A stretch of 64,000 bases of DNA from an uncultured Eubacteriales bacterium (GTDB lineage Bacteria > Bacillota > Clostridia > Christensenellales > Aristaeellaceae): NCBI GenBank assembly GCA_902764875.1, contig CACWXP010000003.1, positions 1 through 64,000 of the forward strand, given 5' to 3'. The notes beneath the pieces were generated by a model. That model was not told where the DNA came from. It ran no database searches and was given only the letters and a program-made list of their open reading frames with translations. Shown here one piece after another: positions 52,906 through 64,000 of this stretch; position 1 is the first letter of the stretch, and each line of letters begins with the position of its first letter. Both the position numbers and the translations under genes were made by a program.

Positions 52906-55900
52906 CAGACATCCCTCCTTTCGACGGGCCAGGCTTTCCCCGCACGCAGCGCGAACAGCCACATCTCCCGGACCTTCACGTGGGTCAGCCGCTCCAGAGC
53001 CGTCCGGTACCAGTTCATCTGCATCTCATGCCGCGGAACAAAGATCTCCGGCGCGGTCTCATAGTCCGTCTTGTAGTCGATCAGGATCCATTCGCCGTTT
53101 TCCCTGAAGGCGCAGTCAATAATCCCCTGTACCATGGTGGACCCGTTCGGATCGATCCGCATGGTGAAAGCGGCTTCCCGTTTGATCTCGCTGCTTGCCA
53201 GCATCCGTTTCCCCAGTTCGCTCCGGAAGAAGGCAATCACACCGTTCAGCCGGATCATGCCGGCTTCCTCCTCCGAAAGAATCCGCTGCGCCTTCATCCG
53301 TTCCATTTCAGCCCTGATCACCTGTGCGGGATCGGCGCCCTCTTTCCGAAGTTCCTCCAGCCGGATCAGCCGGATAAAGCGGTGGGTGGCCGTGCCGATG
53401 CTGACCGCCGCGGCTTTTTCCTGTTCCTCCTCCAGGAACGCCGGTTTGGAGGCCGCGGAACTGAGGCGGAAGGTGCGAACCGCTTCCTCCGTCTTCCGCT
53501 TATCCTCCAGGGTTTCTTCGCTGTCGTCCTCCGACAGCGGTTTCATGTGCTGCGTAAGCGTCGTCACGCTGGTTTTCAGCGGCGCGTTCTCCGCGTGTTC
53601 CGGCATGAACAGCCGCATGGGCTCATCGCTTTCAAGGATGCTTTCAATCCGTTCGTCCGCTCTGTCCGCGGCTTCCTCCGCCTCCTCAATGGCCTTTCCG
53701 GAAACGCGGGTCACCCGCCACAGATCGTCTTCCCGGGTCTCGTCCGCGTCCGGCAGCTTCACCCGTTTCAGCACGGCGGGCATGATCATGTCCAGCATGC
53801 TGTCCGTCTTCCAGATCCGGGCCGCCCGGGTCTGGTTCAGCCACAGTTTTTCGTCCCCTTCCTTATAGGAGCCGATCAGGCAGAGTTTCTCCATGGCGCG
53901 GGTCATGGCCACATACAGCAGCCGGGTGCCTTCGGAAATGTTCTTCCGCATCGCCTGAATGTCAAAGGCGTCCCTGCCCTGGGAATCCATGGTGCTGTGC
54001 TTCCTGCGCTGCACGGCGGGAAGATAAAGCCCCAGCGCGCCGCCGGAGGAAGAAACGTTGATCCGCAGCTTTTCGTCGTTCCGCTTCCGGCGGATGCTCT
54101 TCTGCAGGTCCATCAGAATGACGACCGGGAACTCGAGGCCTTTGCTCTTGTGCATGGTCATCACCCGCACAAAGTCGTCCCCGGCGCCCATGGCCGGATG
54201 GTCGTCGCTGTCGCTCTGCTTTGTTTCGCTTTCTTCCCGCAGTGCGCTGATAAAGTCCGAAAGCCGGATGTGGCCGGCCTGCTGTCCGTCCAGCGCCCGC
54301 TGGTACAGCGTGTCCAGGTTTGCCTGCCGCGCCTTGCCGTCCGGATAAGCGCCCCGGGCAGCGTACACGCCGGTCTCCCGCATCAGCCGCCAGATGAAGT
54401 CCGGCACCGGCATACCCTCGCTGATTTTCCGCCATTCCTTCAGCTGATCCGCGGCCTGCCTGCAGCGGACGTCTATCGGCTTCTCATTCCGTTCCGCACA
54501 CAGTTCAAAAGCCTCATAGAAAGGCACGTATTCATTCTTCTCCAGCCGGATCTCCGCCAGTTCGCTCTCCGTGAACAGGAAGGGCGTATTGATCAGCGTT
54601 CCGACCAGCGCGTCGTCGTTGTGCAGGTTGTCGATCACCTCAAGCAGGCTCACGAAAGCCTTCACTTCCGCCAGCCCGAAGAAGTCCGGCGCGCCTTCAT
54701 ACATCGCCGGAATATGCATTTTTTTCAGGTGATCCACGATCACGGAAGCGGTACCTTTGGCCGCTCTCACCAGAATCACGATGTCCCTGTACCGAAGAAG
54801 CGCCTTGCTGCTGACTTCCGCCAGGGGCGTAATCAGCCCCTGGATATACCGCCCCGCCGCCTCGCACTGGGCTTCCAGTTTGTCCGCGTCCTCCTCGCCC
54901 TTCTGCACCAGGAACACATCCACCGGTCCGAAATCGCCCGGCACATGGCACTGCAGATGGTCTTCCGGATGATAGTCCATGTCCGTGATCCGCTCGTCCA
55001 TGGCTTCGCTGAACACTGCGTTCACGGCGTCCACGACGCTTTGGCAGGAACGGTAGTTGTCCATGAAGAAGATCCGCCGCTCCTCCGCGTCCGCGTCGTC
55101 CAGATAGCTTTGGCGCTTTCGCTCGAAGAGCCCCGGGTCGGCATGGCGGAAGCCGTAGATGGATTGCTTGACGTCGCCGACCATGAAGAAATGATTCCCG
55201 GAACCTTTCAGGGATTCGATAATGGCATACTGAATGCCGGAAACGTCCTGGCATTCGTCCACATAGATGTATCTGTACCGGGCCAGCAGCTCGTCCCGCT
55301 TTTCCGGATCCTGCATGATGCGCCAGGCAATCTGCTCCATGTCGGCATAGTCAATGACCCCGGCTTCCAGTTTCTGCTGCGCGTACGCGTCGGCGGTGGC
55401 CCGCAGCAGCAGCGCCAGCCCCCGAAGTTCCGTCTGAATGATCCCGTTCAATCGTTCGTTTTTTCCGTCCAGCAGGGCGTCGATGCGCTTCACGGCGGCG
55501 GCAAAGATGCCGTTCGAACCCTTCATGCCGTTGCGGACGCTGTCAAACTGTTTCTTCCAGGCTTTGGTTTCGTCGTCCAACCCCCGGGGAACGGTCGGCG
55601 CTTTCACAAACGCGGCGCCGGTCCGCGCAAGCAGATCCCGTTTTGCTTCAATTTCCTCCGCAAGCAGATCCCGTTTTGCTTCAATTTCCTCCGCAGGAAC
55701 CTGCGCCGGTAAAGCGTCCTGCGCTGCGCGTTCACGGGCTTTTTGGCCGATCTCCTCATACGCATCTCGGAAGGCATCCACCAGCTCCGCGTCCGCCTGC
55801 GCCGTATCAAAACAGGAAGCCAGCGCCTGCGGTTTTTCCAGGAGTTCCTGCTCCTGCCGCAGGCATTCCGCCAGTCCCAGCACGTCCAGATCAATCGAGA

Positions 55901-56528
55901 TCATGATCTGCCTGTTCCAGAGAGCATACGGCGGATTTTCAACGATCTTCTCCAGAAAATCGAAGGGATCGGGAATCCCCATCAGCGCGTTGTAAAGCTT
56001 CCCGACCATCTTCCGGATCTCTTCCGGGCTGAAGGCGGTCATCAAATATCCGACGGCCTGCCGGTCTGCCGGCGTGTAGTGATCTTTTTGGCTGAAGATC
56101 TGTTCGGCCGCGTCCGTGAAGCATTCGTCCATGATGCGCTGCTTCTCCGCGTCCTTCAACACCCGGGGATTCATCGCGGCCCCGGTGTTGTCGTTGTATT
56201 CCTTCAGCAGCTGGGTGCAGAAGGAGTGAATGGTGCTGACGGCCGCGGTTTCAATCTCGCTCAGCGCCCTGGAGGCCCGGCTCACGCCCTGCTGTGAGGC
56301 TTTCTCCAGCAGATCCCGCAGCTTGTCCTTCATGTTCCGTGCCGCGTCCCTGGTGAAGGTGATCACCAGAAACTGGGAAATCGACGCCTCCGGATCCCGG
56401 ATCAGTGTCTCCTTGATCTTCTCCACCATCACGGTGGTTTTTCCTGAACCGGCCGCCGCGGAAACCAGAATGTTCCGGTTCCCGGCACAGATGGCTTCCG
56501 TCTGGGAAGCATTGAATTTCGTCGGCAC
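52905..56528 (-). CDS. addA: AddA, helicase-nuclease subunit of the AddAB recombination complex
   Basis: Walker A ILVSAAAGSGKTTVM lies near residue 20-34 and the UvrD-type motifs run through YVDECQDVSGIQYA, GDVKQSIYGFRHA and TMHKSKGLEFPVV. The C-terminal RecB nuclease has EWILIDYKTDY. The GTG at 56,528 was chosen: it has GAGGGGG upstream, gives the usual PTKFNASQTEAI start, and earlier ATGs lie in or before the promoter. The product is 1,207 residues. A 33-base tandem duplication near 55,627 adds 11 residues (EEIEAKRDLLA twice). Confidence 0.93.
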   Translation of the reverse strand: MPTKFNASQTEAICAGNRNILVSAAAGSGKTTVMVEKIKETLIRDPEASISQFLVITFTRDAARNMKDKLRDLLEKASQQGVSRASRALSEIETAAVSTIHSFCTQLLKEYNDNTGAAMNPRVLKDAEKQRIMDECFTDAAEQIFSQKDHYTPADRQAVGYLMTAFSPEEIRKMVGKLYNALMGIPDPFDFLEKIVENPPYALWNRQIMISIDLDVLGLAECLRQEQELLEKPQALASCFDTAQADAELVDAFRDAYEEIGQKARERAAQDALPAQVPAEEIEAKRDLLAEEIEAKRDLLARTGAAFVKAPTVPRGLDDETKAWKKQFDSVRNGMKGSNGIFAAAVKRIDALLDGKNERLNGIIQTELRGLALLLRATADAYAQQKLEAGVIDYADMEQIAWRIMQDPEKRDELLARYRYIYVDECQDVSGIQYAIIESLKGSGNHFFMVGDVKQSIYGFRHADPGLFERKRQSYLDDADAEERRIFFMDNYRSCQSVVDAVNAVFSEAMDERITDMDYHPEDHLQCHVPGDFGPVDVFLVQKGEEDADKLEAQCEAAGRYIQGLITPLAEVSSKALLRYRDIVILVRAAKGTASVIVDHLKKMHIPAMYEGAPDFFGLAEVKAFVSLLEVIDNLHNDDALVGTLINTPFLFTESELAEIRLEKNEYVPFYEAFELCAERNEKPIDVRCRQAADQLKEWRKISEGMPVPDFIWRLMRETGVYAARGAYPDGKARQANLDTLYQRALDGQQAGHIRLSDFISALREESETKQSDSDDHPAMGAGDDFVRVMTMHKSKGLEFPVVILMDLQKSIRRKRNDEKLRINVSSSGGALGLYLPAVQRRKHSTMDSQGRDAFDIQAMRKNISEGTRLLYVAMTRAMEKLCLIGSYKEGDEKLWLNQTRAARIWKTDSMLDMIMPAVLKRVKLPDADETREDDLWRVTRVSGKAIEEAEEAADRADERIESILESDEPMRLFMPEHAENAPLKTSVTTLTQHMKPLSEDDSEETLEDKRKTEEAVRTFRLSSAASKPAFLEEEQEKAAAVSIGTATHRFIRLIRLEELRKEGADPAQVIRAEMERMKAQRILSEEEAGMIRLNGVIAFFRSELGKRMLASSEIKREAAFTMRIDPNGSTMVQGIIDCAFRENGEWILIDYKTDYETAPEIFVPRHEMQMNWYRTALERLTHVKVREMWLFALRAGKAWPVERRDV
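55627..55692. repeat. Perfect 33-bp tandem duplication inside addA
   Basis: The unit GCAAGCAGATCCCGTTTTGC plus 13 more bases occurs twice in a row without a mismatch. It keeps the addA frame and repeats the residues EEIEAKRDLLA in a charged helical linker. The lack of any difference shows a recent or still changing duplication. Confidence 0.95.
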
Positions 56529-56574
56529 GGGCGTCCCCCTCTCGGCCTGTATGCTGCTTGCTCCTCGCCGGATC

Positions 56575-56603
56575 ATTGTATCAGATTTTCGGAAAAACGC
56601 CAA
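56575..56603 (-). promoter_or_regulatory. Promoter of addAB
   Basis: On the minus strand TTGGCG (56,603-56,598) and TACAAT (56,580-56,575) have a 17-base spacer. An in-frame ATG at 56,576 lies within the -10 box, so it cannot be the translation start. Confidence 0.7.
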
Positions 56604-56747
56604 ATCATTCGGGATCCGGCGCTTTCGCCGCTGTTGTTTTTTCGGCATATTTCGCGTTGCCTTCCCGCGCATTTTGCTTTGTTTTTTCGGTGCGTTTCAC
56701 TGGCCTTTTCCCGGCAGTTATGCTATGATTTCAGTGACCGCAAGGGG

Positions 56748-56770
56748 CGCAGGCGCCGATGGCGCCTGCG
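56748..56770 (+). promoter_or_regulatory. Hairpin in the leader of the ior operon
   Basis: CGCAGGCGCC and GGCGCCTGCG form a ten-base perfect stem with a three-base loop, followed by TTGTCTTTT. It is 42 bases before the iorA start. It could be a terminator-like attenuator or the end of a divergent signal. A possible -10 box, TATGAT, lies just upstream. Confidence 0.5.
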
Positions 56771-56811
56771 TTGTCTTTTATGATCACCAGATGCAAGAGG
56801 TGTGATAAGCA

Positions 56812-58683
56812 ATGCACAGCGAATTTCTGATGGGCAACGAGGCCATTGCCCTGGGCGCCCTGGCCGCCGGGGTCAACCTGGTCTGCGGCTATCCCGGAAC
56901 GCCCTCCACCGAGGTGCTGGAAACCGTGGCCAAGCGCCGGGGCGAAGGCGTGTATGTGGAATGGTCCGTGAATGAAAAGGTCGCCATGGAAATGGCCGGC
57001 GGCGCCGCCTATGCGGGCGCCCGCGCCCTGGTCACCATGAAGCAGATGGGCCTCAACGTAGCCTCCGATCCCCTCATGTGCCTGGAATATATCGGCGTGA
57101 AGGGCGGTCTGGTCGTCCTGGTGGCCGACGATCCCGGCCCCATCTCCTCCCAGACGGAGCAGGACACCCGTTCCTTCGCTGCCTTCTCCAAGGTGCCCCT
57201 CTTCGATCCTTCCTCCGCGGAGGAAGCGTATCAGATGGTGCAGGAAGCCTTTGAGCTCTCCGAAAAATATCAGACGCCGGTTTTCCTCCGCCCGACCACC
57301 CGCGTGTCGCACGGATACGCCTCGGTCCGGGTGAAGGATCCGGAGGAATATACCGTCCATATCCCCGAAGGCTTTGTCAGGGACAGCAGCCGCTGGGTCA
57401 TTTTCCCGCGCCTGTCCTTCAATGCCCACCGGAAAATCGAGGAACGGAACGAAGCTCTGCAGGATGATTTCAGCGAAAATCCCCTGAACCGCATCGAGCC
57501 GGAGGACGCTGCCGCCGCCCCCCTGCGCAAAGGCGTCGCTGTCGGCGGCTTCAGTTACACCTATGTTATGGAAGCCCGCAAGAAGCTCGGCGCCCTCCGC
57601 ACCCTGAAGGTTTCCACCCCCTTCCCCTTTCCGGAGAAAAAGGCGGTGGAGTTCTTAAGCGGCCTGGATGAAGTGCTCTGCGTGGAGGAGCTGGATCCCG
57701 TCATCGAGCGGGAACTCATTTACCTCTGCGGCAAATACGGTCTGAAAACAAAGATCCTCGGCAAAATGACCGGTCAGATCCCGCGCTCCGGTGAAAACAG
57801 CCGGGACAGCGTGACCGCGGCCCTGGCCGCCTTCATCGGCCGTCCCCTGCCGCCGGAGGAAGCGGAAACGCCTCCGCCCCTGCCGGTCCGCCCGCCGGTG
57901 CTCTGCGCCGGCTGCCCTCACCGGGCGTCCTTCTATGCCGTCAAGCAAGCCATGAAGGGCCGCAAAACCGTCTTCTGCGGGGATATCGGCTGCTACACCC
58001 TGGGCAACGCCATGCCCCTGGACATGGTGGATACCTGCCTGTGCATGGGCGCCGGTCTCGGCATCGCCCAGAGTCTCAACCACCTGGAGAAGGACCGTTC
58101 CTGCTTTGCCTTCGTCGGCGATTCAACCTTCTTCGCCTCGGCCCTCCCGGGCGTGGTGAACGCCGTCTACAACCAGGCCGAATTCACCCTGATCGTCCTG
58201 GATAATTCCACCACCGCCATGACCGGCCATCAGCCCCATCCGGGCACCGGCAAAACCATGATGAACCAGGTCGTGGAAAAAATCAGCATCGAAAACATCC
58301 TCCGCGGCATCGGCGTCACCGCCGTGGAAACCGTGGATCCCCTGGACCATGCGCATGCCGTGGAAACGGTCCGCAGCATCGCGGATCTCCCCGGCGTCAA
58401 GGCCGTCATCTTCCGTTCCCCCTGCGTGGCGCTGTTCCGCGCCGAGGCGCAGGCCACCGTGGATCCCGAAAAATGTATCGGCTGCAAAAAGTGCATCCGG
58501 GAAATCGGCTGCCCTGCCCTCTCTTTCCGGGATGGCAAGGTCCATGTCGATCCCGCCCAGTGCAACGGCTGCACCCTCTGCGCGCAGCTCTGCCCGGTGA
58601 AGGCGATTGAAGTCACACCGCCGCCGACCCCTGCCGGCGGAAATCCCTCTGATTCCGCAACCGCGGGAGGTAACAAAGCATGA
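56812..58683 (+). CDS. iorA: Indolepyruvate:ferredoxin oxidoreductase, alpha subunit
   Basis: The 623-residue protein opens with the pyrimidine-binding domain (MGNEAIALGALAAGVNLVCG, YPGTPSTEV). The TPP-binding part includes CAGCPHRASF, CGDIGCYTLG and VLDNSTTAMTGHQPHPG. Two ferredoxin-type clusters close it: CIGCKKCIREIGCP and CNGCTLCAQLCP. It oxidises aryl pyruvates from Trp, Phe and Tyr to aryl-acyl-CoA with reduced ferredoxin. The stop overlaps the iorB start (ATGA). Confidence 0.95.
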   Translation: MHSEFLMGNEAIALGALAAGVNLVCGYPGTPSTEVLETVAKRRGEGVYVEWSVNEKVAMEMAGGAAYAGARALVTMKQMGLNVASDPLMCLEYIGVKGGLVVLVADDPGPISSQTEQDTRSFAAFSKVPLFDPSSAEEAYQMVQEAFELSEKYQTPVFLRPTTRVSHGYASVRVKDPEEYTVHIPEGFVRDSSRWVIFPRLSFNAHRKIEERNEALQDDFSENPLNRIEPEDAAAAPLRKGVAVGGFSYTYVMEARKKLGALRTLKVSTPFPFPEKKAVEFLSGLDEVLCVEELDPVIERELIYLCGKYGLKTKILGKMTGQIPRSGENSRDSVTAALAAFIGRPLPPEEAETPPPLPVRPPVLCAGCPHRASFYAVKQAMKGRKTVFCGDIGCYTLGNAMPLDMVDTCLCMGAGLGIAQSLNHLEKDRSCFAFVGDSTFFASALPGVVNAVYNQAEFTLIVLDNSTTAMTGHQPHPGTGKTMMNQVVEKISIENILRGIGVTAVETVDPLDHAHAVETVRSIADLPGVKAVIFRSPCVALFRAEAQATVDPEKCIGCKKCIREIGCPALSFRDGKVHVDPAQCNGCTLCAQLCPVKAIEVTPPPTPAGGNPSDSATAGGNKA

Positions 58684-59258
58684 CGAAGAACATCATCCTA
58701 TGCGGCGTCGGCGGTCAGGGAACCGTCCTGGCTTCCCGCCTGATCTCCTCCGCCGCCATGGCCCGGGACATCCCGGTTCTATCCGCCGAAACCATCGGCA
58801 TGGCCCAGCGGGGCGGCAGCGTCTTCAGCCACGTCCGCATGAGCACCGACGAGGTCCTTTATTCCCCCATGATCGCCAAAGGCGAAGCGGATCTGATCAT
58901 CGCCTTCGAGCCCGGTGAGGCTGTGCGCCAGCTTCCTTTCCTGAAGCCGGACGGCCGTATGGTAGTCTCCTCCCGGCCCGTCATGCCCGTCACCGCCGCC
59001 CTCTCCGACACCGGCTACCGGGCGGAAACCATGCTGGATTACCTGTCTTCCCATGTCGCCCGGCTCACCGTTGTAGACGCGGAGCGGGCCCTGAAGGACG
59101 TCGGTTCTCCCAAGGTCCTGAACCTCATTCTCCTCGGCGCAGCCCTGCGCGCAGACGCCCTGGGCCTGGAGACCGCGGACCTGAAGGAAGCCATCCGCCG
59201 GAACATCAAGGAAAAATTCCATGCCCTGAACTTCAGGGCGCTGGAGTACGAACCATAA
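58680..59258 (+). CDS. iorB: Indolepyruvate:ferredoxin oxidoreductase, beta subunit
   Basis: ILCGVGGQGTVLASRLIS and IGMAQRGGSVFSHVR are the marks of the gamma-type 2-oxoacid:ferredoxin oxidoreductase domain. The 192-residue length is normal for IorB. It overlaps iorA by four bases. It forms the catalytic heterodimer with IorA. Confidence 0.95.
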   Translation: MTKNIILCGVGGQGTVLASRLISSAAMARDIPVLSAETIGMAQRGGSVFSHVRMSTDEVLYSPMIAKGEADLIIAFEPGEAVRQLPFLKPDGRMVVSSRPVMPVTAALSDTGYRAETMLDYLSSHVARLTVVDAERALKDVGSPKVLNLILLGAALRADALGLETADLKEAIRRNIKEKFHALNFRALEYEP

Positions 59259-59272
59259 AGGAGGTACCCAAA

Positions 59273-60511
59273 ATGCGCATTTCCGATTCCCAGATTCAGC
59301 TGGTCAACGGCCGGATCAAAGCCCTGCTCGCCGCCGACAATTTCTACGGAAAAAAAATGAAGGCCGCCGGCGTCTCCTCGATCTCAACCCCCGAGGAGTT
59401 CGAAGCCCTGCCCTTCTCCGAGAAGAATGATCTCCGCGAAGCCTATCCCCTGGGCCTCATGACCGCCCCGGAGGAGGAAATCGTCCGGATTCATTCCTCT
59501 TCCGGCACCACCGGTCTCCCGGTCATCATCCCCTATACGAAGAAGGACGTGGAAGACTGGGCCATCATGTTTGCCCGCTGCTTTGAGTATGCCGGCATCA
59601 CGAAGAAAGACCGCATCCAGATCACGCCCGGCTACGGGCTCTGGACCGCCGGCATCGGCTTCCAGGCCGGCTGCGAGCGCCTCGGCGCCATGGCCATTCC
59701 CATGGGCCCCGGCAACACGGATAAACAGCTCCAGATGATGCAGGATCTGGAGTCCACCGTCCTCTGCTCCACCTCTTCCTACGCTCTGCTCCTCTCCGAG
59801 GAAATCGAGAAGCGCGGCATCAAAAACAAGATTAAGCTGAAAAAGGGCGTCATCGGTTCCGAGCGCTGGAGCGACAAGATGCGCGCCCATATCGCCGAAT
59901 CCCTGGGCATCGAGCTGTATGATATCTACGGCCTCACCGAGATCTACGGCCCCGGCATCGGCATCAACTGCAAATACAACACCGGCATGCACTGCTGGGA
60001 TGACTATCTCTACATCGAGATCGTTGACCCGAAGACCCTGAAGCCTGTTCCCGACGGCGAAATGGGTGAAATCGTCATCACCACCCTCGTGAAGGAAGGC
60101 GCGCCCCTGATCCGCTACCGCACCCATGACCTCTCCCGGATCATCCCCGGCGAATGCCCCTGCGGCAGCAAGCATCCCCGTCTCGACACCATCATGGGCC
60201 GCACCGACGACATGATGAAAATCAAGGGCGTCAACGTCTTCCCCAACCAGATCGAGGAAGTCCTTCAGTCCTTCCCCGAAGCTTCCAGCGAATACCAGAT
60301 CCGCATCTCCCACCTCGACGGCAAGGATACCATGCGGATCTATGTGGAAGCCGTCAGCGGCTCCGTCAATTTCCAGAATCTGGCGGATCGCATCGAATTC
60401 AAGGTCAAGAGCGCCATCGGTTTCACGCCCATCGTCAAGGTCGTGGAGGCCGGCGTCCTGCCCCGCAGCGAAAAGAAAACCAGGCGCGTCATCGACGAGC
60501 GCTACGATTAA
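59273..60511 (+). CDS. paaK: Phenylacetate-CoA ligase-like aryl-CoA ligase
   Basis: The 412 residues carry the adenylate-forming signature IHSSSGTTGLPVIIPYT (near residues 65-82), DIYGLTEIYGPGIG and the hinge GRTDDMMKIKGVNVFP. GGAGG precedes the ATG, 15 bases after iorB. Ligases next to iorAB interconvert aryl acids and aryl-CoA. In an anaerobe the set may run toward aryl acid plus ATP during amino acid fermentation. Confidence 0.92.
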   Translation: MRISDSQIQLVNGRIKALLAADNFYGKKMKAAGVSSISTPEEFEALPFSEKNDLREAYPLGLMTAPEEEIVRIHSSSGTTGLPVIIPYTKKDVEDWAIMFARCFEYAGITKKDRIQITPGYGLWTAGIGFQAGCERLGAMAIPMGPGNTDKQLQMMQDLESTVLCSTSSYALLLSEEIEKRGIKNKIKLKKGVIGSERWSDKMRAHIAESLGIELYDIYGLTEIYGPGIGINCKYNTGMHCWDDYLYIEIVDPKTLKPVPDGEMGEIVITTLVKEGAPLIRYRTHDLSRIIPGECPCGSKHPRLDTIMGRTDDMMKIKGVNVFPNQIEEVLQSFPEASSEYQIRISHLDGKDTMRIYVEAVSGSVNFQNLADRIEFKVKSAIGFTPIVKVVEAGVLPRSEKKTRRVIDERYD

Positions 60512-60541
60512 TCGCATAAAAAACCCGGAGCCCTCAAAAAA

Positions 60542-60574
60542 GCCTCCCCGCACAACGCAGGGAGGCCTTCTTTC

Positions 60575-60575
<1 letters not shown>
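60542..60575 (+). terminator. Terminator of the iorAB-paaK operon
   Basis: GCCTCCC (60,542-60,548) and GGGAGGC (60,560-60,566) form a stem followed by CTTCTTTCT. The AAAAAA in front would serve the gyrA side, since gyrA ends here on the other strand. Confidence 0.75.
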
Positions 60576-63091
<2,516 letters not shown>

Positions 63092-63137
63092 TCTATTTCT
63101 CCTTAAGTCTTACAAAGCCTTCGCCAAAGAGCTTAGA

Positions 63138-64000
<863 letters not shown>

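Noticed and set aside
51049..55712. Two very long plus-strand frames over addB and addA
   Set aside because: They are shadows of the GC-rich recombination genes, whose motifs are all on the minus strand.

Overview
The window reads as chromosomal DNA of an anaerobic Gram-positive Clostridia-type bacterium from a gut or rumen setting. The reasons are strong GGAGG ribosome sites, TTGACA/TATAAT promoters, AddAB instead of RecBCD, a single-chain Fe-S serine dehydratase, an indolepyruvate:ferredoxin oxidoreductase, plant arabinan enzymes and a gyrB-gyrA block. Placement below class level (perhaps Christensenellales-like) is a guess. No rRNA, tRNA, CRISPR array or intact transposase was seen. Several genes are decayed.

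Layout. 0.2-3.5 kb (minus): one transcription unit with a double SnoaL-like protein, a deleted PPOX/4Fe-4S gene, a zinc macrodomain hydrolase and a class M sirtuin (reversible ADP-ribosylation). 3.5-7.7 kb: LysR regulator divergent from a decaying redox cluster (small protein, dienelactone-hydrolase-like enzyme with a broken start, flavodoxin stub, exported aldo/keto reductase), then a TetR gene and a nitroreductase stub. 7.7-15.5 kb: arabinan operon (sugar ABC importer, GH51, GH43) with a divergent LacI regulator and a palindromic operator. 15.8-17.4 kb: Mrp ATPase with an autoregulated-looking DUF134-NifX fusion. 17.5-23.5 kb: exported tannase-like hydrolase, Sel1-S41 fusion and a small unknown. 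23.5-29.6 kb: HD hydrolase, methyltransferase plus HNH nuclease, Kv-type channel, secreted metallo-beta-lactamase fold protein and flotillin.

29.6-39.7 kb is the most unusual part. It is an AT-richer island carrying a His-Xaa-Ser (HxS) system: a Ser/His repeat protein (HxsA), two radical SAM maturases (HxsB, HxsC), two HxsD-like proteins, an A24 prepilin-type peptidase, a MORN protein, a trypsin-like protease with a Cys/His tail and a membrane-anchored exported protein, with overlapping or tightly spaced genes. A divergent soluble FtsK/SpoIIIE-like protein flanks it. The likely logic is that the radical SAM pair modifies HxsA, which is then processed and displayed outside the membrane. The chemistry and role are unknown.

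39.7-49.3 kb is a patchwork: zinc ribbon protein, Rpn and ORF6N relics, threonine aldolase-like enzyme, PfkB kinase, a GH113-like gene with an A8 tract where the frame seems to slip, DUF6465, GlsB, two unknown proteins, serine dehydratase, and a MerR/fumarate-reductase junction. Small palindromic and 23-30 bp repeats are scattered here. 49.3-64 kb is conserved chromosome: addA-addB (minus), iorA-iorB-paaK (plus, arylpyruvate to aryl-acyl-CoA), then gyrA and the 3' part of gyrB (minus, running off the window).
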